Source: Chloroflexota bacterium
GTDB lineage: Bacteria; Chloroflexota; Limnocylindria; Limnocylindrales; CSP1-4
DNA: 51,740 nucleotides
NCBI GenBank assembly: GCA_003171255.1
Contig: PMYK01000041.1
Span: 57,541-109,280 of the forward strand
Reading direction: 5' to 3'
Below the pieces are notes generated by a model. The model was not told where the DNA came from, ran no database searches, and saw nothing but the letters and a program-made list of their open reading frames with translations. The position numbers and the translations under genes are program-made. This document shows positions 44,628 to 51,740 of this stretch, one piece after another. Within the stretch, counting starts at the first letter, position 1. Each line of letters starts with the position of its first letter.

Positions 44628-45452
44628 ATGCCTCGTGAAGTCGCGACGAGGGCCCAATTGATGGACGGAACTAGCTCTGCTGCGCCATTAGCCGCCCCGC
44701 TGAGCTATCGTGTGCCCATGGGATCCCGGATTCTCGTCGCCGATGACGAGCCTCATATCCGAGAGGTCGTTCGGGCCTACCTCGAGCGAGAGAGCTACGA
44801 GGTGCTCGAGGCACCCGATGGCGAGGTCGCCCTGACGCTCGCGCGAACGGCCGGGCTGGACCTGCTCGTGCTCGATGTGATGCTGCCTTTGCGCTCCGGT
44901 TTCGACGTCCTGCGCGCACTGCGCAGCGAGGGATCGAATGTCGGAGTGGTCATGCTCACCGCCCGGGACGACGTCATCGACCGGGTGGCGGGCCTGGAAC
45001 TCGGCGCCGATGACTACGTCACCAAGCCGTTCGAGCCACGTGAGGTAGTCGCCCGAGTAGGGGCCGTACTGAGGCGCTTCGGTCGACCAGCCGGCAGCGC
45101 TGCTACCGGCTCCACGGATGAGGCTCCGCCTCCGCGGCCGACCATCCTCTTCTTCGATCTCATTATTGATTTGGATGCTCGAGACGTCTCGCACGCAGGG
45201 GCGAGCGTGCCGCTGACTCGAACCGAACTCGACGTCCTGGCTGCGCTCGCAGAGCAGCCCGGCAGGGTCTGGACGCGCGAGCAGATCGGCCAGCGGGTCT
45301 TCGGCGAGTCGTTCGACACCTTCGACAGGACGATCGACAGCCACGTCAAGAACCTCCGCGCCAAGCTGGGCCTCCGAGGAGACGGCGGATCATACGTGGA
45401 GACAATCCGGGGCGTGGGGTATCGAGCCGCCCGCCCGGTCGACCAGGCCTGA
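44628..45452 (+). CDS. OmpR/PhoB-type response regulator
   Basis: DNA-binding response regulator of 274 residues. The receiver domain has the acidic pair in ILVADDEPHI, the phospho-acceptor Asp in LLVLDVMLP (Asp83), TARD and the Lys in YVTKPFE. The winged helix is at the C-terminus (TRTELDVLAALAEQPGRVW, TIDSHVKNLRAKLG, YVETIRGVGYRA). Two starts are in frame: 44628 with a perfect AAGGAGG Shine-Dalgarno, adding 30 residues, and 44718 (MGSRILVADDE), which matches the usual family start and lies 6 nt after a TATCGT. It is 30 nt after the ferric-reductase gene and 16 nt before the kinase gene. Confidence 0.95.
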   Translation: MPREVATRAQLMDGTSSAAPLAAPLSYRVPMGSRILVADDEPHIREVVRAYLERESYEVLEAPDGEVALTLARTAGLDLLVLDVMLPLRSGFDVLRALRSEGSNVGVVMLTARDDVIDRVAGLELGADDYVTKPFEPREVVARVGAVLRRFGRPAGSAATGSTDEAPPPRPTILFFDLIIDLDARDVSHAGASVPLTRTELDVLAALAEQPGRVWTREQIGQRVFGESFDTFDRTIDSHVKNLRAKLGLRGDGGSYVETIRGVGYRAARPVDQA

Positions 45453-45468
45453 TGCCGGAAGAGGGGAC

Positions 45469-46719
45469 GTGAGCCTGCGCTGGCGAATCGCCATCGGGTT
45501 CGCCCTCGTTGCGCTTGCCACTGCCGCCGTAATCGCCCTCGCTACGCCACCGATCGTGAACCAGGGTTTCTCAGACATCGACACCGACAACGATGGCGGT
45601 CAGCCTATCGCCACTGCCCTCTCACCCGCGTCGAGTGGCGACGGCGAGTCCGGCGACGTAGCCGGGCAGGCGACTTTGGCCGCCACTGCAGCGGCGCCAC
45701 ATCCCGCCGTGACTCCAGCCCCGGCGCCGGCCGCCGGCCCGTTGAACATCGGTCACGCCCAGCAGATCACGATCATCCGGCTACTCCTGGCTGCCGTCGC
45801 CGCGGCCGCCGTCGCGTCCATGTTCGGTCTGCTCGCCGCGGGCAGGCTCGTGCGACCGCTAACCCAGTTGGAGAAGGCTGCTGCCGCCGTCGCCCGCGGG
45901 GACCTCGGTCGGCGGTCGGGTATGGCGGGGCGGAGCGATGAGTTCGGACAGCTGGGCCGCACCTTCGACTCCATGGCCGCCGAGTTACAGGCGGCCGATG
46001 AAACCAGGCGCCACTTTCTCCAGGACGCGGCCCACGAGCTCAAGACACCGCTGGCGGTCATCGACGCCACCTCCAGCGCGATCCTCGACGGCGTCTACAC
46101 GCCCGAGCGCCGCCACATCGAGACCATCCGCGACCAATCGCGCGTCCTGGCTCGGATAGTGGACGACCTCCGGACGATCAGCCTGGCCGAAGGAGGGCAC
46201 CTTCCCCTTGAGCGCCGCCGGCTCGACGTCGGGGCTGTGCTCGAGTCGGTCGCCGCGGGCTTCGAGGCCCGTGCCGCAGGCAACTCGATCACGCTCTCGG
46301 TCGATGCCGCGCAGGGGATCGTTGTCGAGGCGGACCCGGATCGGCTCCGCCAGGTCATCGGCGCTCTCGTCGACAACGCCCTGCGCCACACTCCGGAGGG
46401 CGGCTCGGTTCGCGTGACCGCCAGCGCATCCGGCCCGCACGGGGTCATGGCAGCCGGCCGAGTCGGTCCCCCGAAGCCCGTCGTTCGGCTGGCCGTCGAG
46501 GACACTGGGTCGGGCATTCCGGCCGAGTCCCTGGCGCGCATCTTCGAGCGGTTCTACCAGGCCGATCCGTCGCGAAGCCGCGGTACGGGAACGAGCGGCC
46601 TCGGACTGTCGATCGTGCGAGCGCTCGCCGAGGCCCACGGCTGGCGCGTGGGCGCGGAGAACCGGGCCGAGGGCGGCGCTCGACTCTGGATCGAGTTGCC
46701 GGCTATCCGTCTCGCCTGA
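45469..46719 (+). CDS. Membrane sensor histidine kinase
   Basis: A 416-residue kinase partner of the preceding response regulator. Membrane segment 1 (about 8-28) and 2 (about 101-124) frame an extracytoplasmic Ala/Pro/Gly-rich sensor region of about 70 residues that has no recognisable fold. HAMP follows (RLVRPLTQLEKAAAAVARGD, about 126-175), then the H-box FLQDAAHELKTPLAVI with His189, N-box DRLRQVIGALVDNALRHTPE, and G-boxes VEDTGSGIP and GTSGLGLSIV. GTG start after GAGGGGAC. Its position suggests it may sense redox or flavin/haem status, but that is inference. Confidence 0.95.
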   Translation: MSLRWRIAIGFALVALATAAVIALATPPIVNQGFSDIDTDNDGGQPIATALSPASSGDGESGDVAGQATLAATAAAPHPAVTPAPAPAAGPLNIGHAQQITIIRLLLAAVAAAAVASMFGLLAAGRLVRPLTQLEKAAAAVARGDLGRRSGMAGRSDEFGQLGRTFDSMAAELQAADETRRHFLQDAAHELKTPLAVIDATSSAILDGVYTPERRHIETIRDQSRVLARIVDDLRTISLAEGGHLPLERRRLDVGAVLESVAAGFEARAAGNSITLSVDAAQGIVVEADPDRLRQVIGALVDNALRHTPEGGSVRVTASASGPHGVMAAGRVGPPKPVVRLAVEDTGSGIPAESLARIFERFYQADPSRSRGTGTSGLGLSIVRALAEAHGWRVGAENRAEGGARLWIELPAIRLA

Positions 46720-46837
46720 CGCCGCTGGAACGGCTCGCTCGCCGCAAACGCTCGCGCAGGGGGCCCAGGCTGGGAGGCCGACCAGACGTGCCGTAGTATC
46801 TGCATCGCATCCACTGCCGATCGCATGGAGGAATCCA

Positions 46838-47452
46838 ATGTCGGGCTGGGGTACAAGTCCTCCGGGGTTCGACCCACTCGACCCGCTCGGCCAGGGCGGA
46901 GAGGAGAAGTTCGAAGTCATCGAGCTTGTCGGGCCGCACCTGCGCGTGACGGGCAAGATCTCGCTTCTTCGGTTCGGTCGCCTCTCGGACCTGATCAACC
47001 ACAACCGCGGCTTCGTCCGACTCACCGACGCTCGGCTGCTGCGGCGCAACGGCGAGCCGACGAACCTTGTCGTGCCCGAGCTGATGGTCAACCAGGACGA
47101 GATCACGTTCGTAGGCCAGAGCGCTGAAGACGCCTCGGCGGCCCCGACCGGCCCGGTCGGAGGCATGGACCGGCCGCTCATGGAGCGAGTCCCGCGCCAG
47201 CTGGTCATATTCACCGCCGGCCACACCCTCACCGGCACGATCTTCGCGTTCGTGGAGACGGACATCGCCAACTTCGTCGACACCGCCGAGCCGCGCTTCG
47301 TTGCCCTGGTCGACGTCACGGCTCGTTCGCTGGCCGATCGCCGGGTCATCAGCCACTTCGGCCTAGTCCTGGTCAATCGCACGCAGATCACCGCCGCGTC
47401 GTTCCTCGAGAAGGCCGGCGGCGCCAACGAGACGGGCGTGGCCGTCGAGTAG
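46838..47452 (+). CDS. Duplicated-domain protein of unknown function
   Basis: A 204-residue soluble protein with two weakly similar halves: residues 27-92 (FEVIELVGPHLRVTGKISL, RFGRLSDLIN, GFVRLTDARLLRR, LVVPELMVNQDEITFV) and 120-188 (RQLVIFTAGHTLTGTIFAF, TDIANFVD, RFVALVDVTARSLA, ISHFGLVLVNRTQITAASF). The shared pattern, a beta strand pair, a short helix with DLIN/IANFVD, an RFVxLxDV strand and a VNxxxIT strand, suggests an internal duplication. I do not recognise a named family. ATG at 46838 follows GGAGGA by 5 nt. No obvious partner; it lies after the two-component system on the same strand (118 nt). Confidence 0.75.
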   Translation: MSGWGTSPPGFDPLDPLGQGGEEKFEVIELVGPHLRVTGKISLLRFGRLSDLINHNRGFVRLTDARLLRRNGEPTNLVVPELMVNQDEITFVGQSAEDASAAPTGPVGGMDRPLMERVPRQLVIFTAGHTLTGTIFAFVETDIANFVDTAEPRFVALVDVTARSLADRRVISHFGLVLVNRTQITAASFLEKAGGANETGVAVE

Positions 47453-47643
47453 ACTCGGGCCGCCGCTGGTCCAGCCGCCGGAGATTGAATTCGGGCGGTG
47501 CATTGGAGCCGGAGGGGCAACGAGCGGGGGCCGATCATCGTGGCCGAGCTGCGACGCACGCTCTCCGAGTCGGAGTTGGCGCGGCAGACGGTGGCTATTT
47601 GCAGCCGTGGACCCTCTCGAGTTGACGGACTCAGCCGAGGATT
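47453..47643. other. Intergenic region between converging genes
   Basis: 191 nt with no supported gene. No convincing terminator was found; only a 5-bp CCGCC/GGCGG pairing near 47477. Confidence 0.3.
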
Positions 47644-48363
47644 TCAGCCCCTGTCCGGCTTGACCGCACGCAGGTGGAGGAACAGCGGCAGCCGCTGCCA
47701 GCGATGAAGGATCCGCCCGGGAGTCGTGTCGGGGATCTCGACGAGCCGCTCGACCAGCAGGCCCGCCGCTTCGATCGCTCCGAAGTAGTCCTGCAGAGGG
47801 CGGTGCTCGCTGGTGAACGTCATCCTGAGGCCACTACGCTCAAACGTGTCCGCGTAGCGGCGCCGCTCAAAGTACGAGCCGTGGATGACGAAGGCGGCAT
47901 CGGGCTCCAGTGTCTCGAAACCGCCGGCCGAGTTGATGGGGTGGACGATCGCCAGACAGAGCCGCCCGCCCGGGACGAGCACCCTAGCCATCTCTCGAAC
48001 CGCTGCCGGCATGTCGTCGATGTCCTGGAGAGACATGAACGCCGTCGCGAGGGGTACGGATTCGTCGCCGAACGGGAGGGCCGCCGCGTCGGCCAGTCGG
48101 TAGTCACCGGCCGGATCGGCGGCCCTGGCGTGCTCGATCAGCGTCGGGGAGGCGTCGACGCCACGGACGGAGTAGCCACGCTTCTTGAGGTCGCGGGCCA
48201 GCCGGCCTTCTCCGCAGCCGACGTCCAGGATGTCGCACGGAGCCGGTGGCAGCAGCTCGAAGAAGCGCTCGGCGTGGAACCGCCAGTAGCTGTCATGGCC
48301 CGGGGTCCGGGCCCACGCGATCCAGTTCGCGGCTTCGGCTTCCCAGGCGTCGCGCATGTTCAT
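47644..48363 (-). CDS. Class I SAM-dependent methyltransferase
   Basis: A 239-residue Rossmann-fold methyltransferase of the UbiE/Methyltransf_11 type. The SAM site is CDILDVGCGEGRLARDLKKRGY (about 44-65) with GVDASPTLIEHAR; ADAAALPFGDESVPLATAFMSLQDIDD and REMARVLVPGGRLCLAIVHP are the usual motifs II and III. The substrate is unknown. ATG at 48363 is preceded by GGGAGGG; another ATG two codons later is equally possible. It stands alone. Confidence 0.9.
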   Translation of the reverse strand: MNMRDAWEAEAANWIAWARTPGHDSYWRFHAERFFELLPPAPCDILDVGCGEGRLARDLKKRGYSVRGVDASPTLIEHARAADPAGDYRLADAAALPFGDESVPLATAFMSLQDIDDMPAAVREMARVLVPGGRLCLAIVHPINSAGGFETLEPDAAFVIHGSYFERRRYADTFERSGLRMTFTSEHRPLQDYFGAIEAAGLLVERLVEIPDTTPGRILHRWQRLPLFLHLRAVKPDRG

Positions 48364-48510
48364 CGGCGATCCCTCCCAGGTTGACGGACACGTCTCGGCA
48401 GACGCCGGCGAATGATGCCTGGTCGACGCGGCGCGGTAAAGGCCAACGCCTGGCACGGACTTCCGACCTGGAGCTTCCGGGCAGCCGCGGAACGGCTTGA
48501 CCTCACCTAG

Positions 48511-48540
48511 AAGCGGCCGGCCCCGAAGGACCGGCCGCTT
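48511..48540. terminator. Terminator of the gap-pgk-eno operon
   Basis: AAGCGGCCGG pairs perfectly with CCGGCCGCTT around a 10-nt loop (30 bp in all), 31 nt beyond the eno stop on the minus strand. It may also stop transcription from the other side. Confidence 0.8.
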
Positions 48541-48570
48541 TGGCGATTGACCGGGCGATGGTGCGGGCCG

Positions 48571-49893
<1,323 letters not shown>

Positions 49894-51087
49894 CTACTTT
49901 CGATCGAGCAGGATGGCGACGCCGGGCAGCTCCTTGCCCTCGAGGAATTCCAGCGACGCGCCGCCGCCCGTTGAGATATGGGTCATCTTGTCGGCCAGGC
50001 CCTGCTGCTCGACCGCGGCAACGGAGTCGCCGCCACCGACGACGACCGTCGCACCCGCCTGGGCCCGACCCGCCAGGAAGCGGGCGATCTCCTTTGTTCC
50101 GACCGAGAAGGACGGGATTTCGAAGACGCCCAGGGGGCCGTTCCAGAAGACGGTCCTGGCCGGCTCGAGAGCCTTGCGCATTGCTTCGATGCTCTGCTTG
50201 CCGATGTCGACGATGTTCCAGGAGGCCGGCACCTTGTCCGCGGCGAGGGTCTTGTACTCGCTGCCCCGGGTGACTTCCTTGGCCACGACCACATCGATGG
50301 GCAGGATGATCTTGGTGCCGTGCTTGGCGGCAGACTCCATGATCGCCTTCGCATCCTCGACGCGATCCGGCTCGACCAAGCTCTTTCCGACTGCCTTGCC
50401 TTGCGCGAGCATGAACGTGTTGGCCATGCCACCGCCGATGACGAGGATGTCGACCTTGTCGACCAGGTTGCGCAGGACCTTGATCTTGCCCGAGACCTTG
50501 GCGCCGCCGATGATCGCGGCGAACGGGCGTTCCGGGTTCTCCATGAGCTTGCTGAGGAACTCGATCTCCTTCTCCATCAGCAGACCCGCGTACGCCGGCA
50601 GGATATGGGCAATCCCCTCCGTTGAGGCGTGGGCGCGATGCGCGGTGCCGAAGGCGTCGTTGACGAAGACGTCCGCATAGCTCGCCAGGGCCTTGGCAAA
50701 CACTGGATCGTTCTTCTCTTCCTCGGCATGAAATCGAAGGTTCTCGAGGAGGATGCATTCGCCAGGCTTGAGGCGGTTGATTGCGTCTTCGGTGCCGGCG
50801 CCAAGGGCGTCGCCCGTGACCGGAACGGGCATCTTGAGCAGCTGCGACAGGCGCTCGGCAACGGGGCGCAGGCGCATGCTGTCCTGGACCTTGCCGTCGG
50901 GACGGCCGAGGTGGCTGGCCAGGATGACGATCGCGCCCTGGGCCAGCAGCGACTTGATCGTCGGCAGGGCGGCCACGATCCGGCTGTCGTCCGTGATCCT
51001 GCCATCCTCGAGGGGAACGTTGAAGTCGACGCGGACGAAGACGCGCTTACCTGCCGCGTCCAGGTCCCGGATGGTGAGCTTGTTCAT
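49894..51087 (-). CDS. pgk: Phosphoglycerate kinase
   Basis: Cytosolic glycolytic kinase that makes ATP from 1,3-bisphosphoglycerate; 397 residues. VFVRVDFNVPLEDGRITDD, ILASHLGRPDG, LLENLRFHAEEE, VNDAFGTAHRAHAS, AAIIGGAKVSGK, VIGGGMANTF, FWNGPLGVFE and VVGGGDSVAAVEQ appear in order, including both nucleotide- and substrate-binding motifs. Middle gene of the glycolytic operon: gap ends 78 nt upstream and eno starts 12 nt downstream. Confidence 0.98.
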   Translation of the reverse strand: MNKLTIRDLDAAGKRVFVRVDFNVPLEDGRITDDSRIVAALPTIKSLLAQGAIVILASHLGRPDGKVQDSMRLRPVAERLSQLLKMPVPVTGDALGAGTEDAINRLKPGECILLENLRFHAEEEKNDPVFAKALASYADVFVNDAFGTAHRAHASTEGIAHILPAYAGLLMEKEIEFLSKLMENPERPFAAIIGGAKVSGKIKVLRNLVDKVDILVIGGGMANTFMLAQGKAVGKSLVEPDRVEDAKAIMESAAKHGTKIILPIDVVVAKEVTRGSEYKTLAADKVPASWNIVDIGKQSIEAMRKALEPARTVFWNGPLGVFEIPSFSVGTKEIARFLAGRAQAGATVVVGGGDSVAAVEQQGLADKMTHISTGGGASLEFLEGKELPGVAILLDRK

Positions 51088-51116
51088 CTTGACCTCGGGC
51101 TTGGCTGAGGCGGCGC

Positions 51117-51143
51117 GGGGCCGACGAGATCGTCATCGGCCCC
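51117..51143. repeat. Intercistronic hairpin between gap and pgk
   Basis: GGGGCCGA pairs perfectly with TCGGCCCC (8 bp); an inner palindrome GACGA-GA-TCGTC allows an alternative fold. It lies in the only sizeable gap in the operon and might reduce read-through or mark a processing site, so that gap mRNA exceeds pgk/eno mRNA. Confidence 0.55.
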
Positions 51144-51165
51144 GTTCCGACTTACGAAGCGATCG

Positions 51166-51740
51166 TTAGAGGCGCTCGGCGATGAACTTGGTCAGGTCGG
51201 CAACGCGGCAGCTGTAGCCCCACTCGTTGTCGTACCAGGACAGGACCTTGGCGAACTTGCCGGTCCCGCCGATGACCATGGTCAGCGCGGAGTCGATGAT
51301 CGAGGAGCGAGAGTCGGCCTTGAAGTCCATCGAGACGAGCGGCTCGTCGCTGACGCCGAGGATGCCCTTGAGCGGGCCTGCAGCGGCCGCCCGGAAGGCA
51401 TCGTTGATCGCCTGAGCGGTGGTCTCGTCGCGGAGATTGACGGCGAAGTCGACGATGCTGACGGTGGGGGTCGGGACGCGCAGGCTGAAGCCGTCGACCT
51501 TGCCCTTGAGCTCCGGGATGACGAGTGCCAGGGCCTTGGCGGCGCCGGTGGTCGTCGGGATCATGTTGAGGCCGGCCGAGCGGGCGCGGCGCGGATCCTT
51601 GTGGGCAACGTCCAGGATCTTCTGGTCGTTGGTGTAGCTGTGGATCGTGTTCATCAAGCCCTTCTCAATCCCGAACGAATCGTTCAGGACCTTCGCGAAC
51701 GGCGCCAGGCAGTTGGTGGTGCAGCTGGCGTTGCTGATGA
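51166..51740 (-). CDS. gap: Glyceraldehyde-3-phosphate dehydrogenase, C-terminal part (cut by window edge)
   Basis: C-terminal ~190 residues of the NAD-dependent glycolytic dehydrogenase. The catalytic motif [18 protein letters not shown] lies just inside the right edge, followed by [66 protein letters not shown] and [13 protein letters not shown] near the C-terminus. The frame runs through the window edge, so the N-terminus is missing. First of three glycolytic genes in the operon. Confidence 0.98.
   Translation of the reverse strand, partial: ISNASCTTNCLAPFAKVLNDSFGIEKGLMNTIHSYTNDQKILDVAHKDPRRARSAGLNMIPTTTGAAKALALVIPELKGKVDGFSLRVPTPTVSIVDFAVNLRDETTAQAINDAFRAAAAGPLKGILGVSDEPLVSMDFKADSRSSIIDSALTMVIGGTGKFAKVLSWYDNEWGYSCRVADLTKFIAERL

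Noticed and set aside
47498-47707. Possible 69-residue gene starting with GTG
   Set aside because: No Shine-Dalgarno, overlaps the real methyltransferase 3' end, and its product has no features.

Overview
The window is about 51.7 kb of high-GC bacterial chromosome, densely coded, with many GTG and TTG starts and strong but not universal Shine-Dalgarno sequences. Gene content is mostly core housekeeping. HrcA/CIRCE heat-shock control, single-membrane-style lipoproteins and ABC-2 exporters, a rpsU-yqeY-pgpH-ybeY block resembling Firmicutes order, and no outer-membrane genes suggest a monoderm, high-GC lineage. A soil/freshwater Chloroflexota (Limnocylindria/Ellin6529-like) is my best guess, but this is inference from gene content, not from a phylogeny.

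Layout. 1-6 kb (minus): 5' end of metK, then ahcY with a GNAT gene, apt, and a large acyltransferase-3/SGNH protein. 6-14.5 kb (minus): mfd, pth, ybeY, pgpH, yqeY and rpsU, mostly tightly packed and partly overlapping. 14.7-19.5 kb: a lipoprotein with two homologous domains, a fatty acyl-CoA synthetase, a HIT protein and a secreted BNR/sialidase-fold protein. 19.6-24.4 kb (minus): dnaJ-prmA and a three-gene ABC-2 exporter. 24.6-29.9 kb: a zinc-ribbon membrane protein that converges on and overlaps the 3' end of dnaK, then the hrcA-grpE-dnaK operon behind two CIRCE-like operators. 30-35 kb (minus): a ROK repressor and a xylFGH-type sugar transporter with intercistronic hairpins. 35.4-39.5 kb (minus): hemW, a CPBP protease-like gene and lepA. 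39.6-41.6 kb: a HIT-like protein, a DUF4332 protein, and ribosomal protein S20 carrying a long histone-H1-like Lys/Ala/Pro tail. 48.5-51.7 kb (minus): the glycolytic operon gap-pgk-eno.

The most interesting region is 41.9-46.7 kb (plus). Two very small, related membrane-anchored proteins overlap start-to-stop with an ApbE-type FMN transferase, followed by a ferric-reductase-like di-haem membrane protein and a response regulator/histidine kinase pair. One small protein carries the SGAT core used by ApbE as its FMN acceptor, in a context lacking any recognisable FMN-binding domain. I read this as a possible minimal extracytoplasmic flavin/haem electron-transfer module with its own two-component system. 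A short fragment just upstream looks like the 3' remnant of a third related small gene.

No rRNA, tRNA, insertion sequence, prophage or CRISPR array was recognised.
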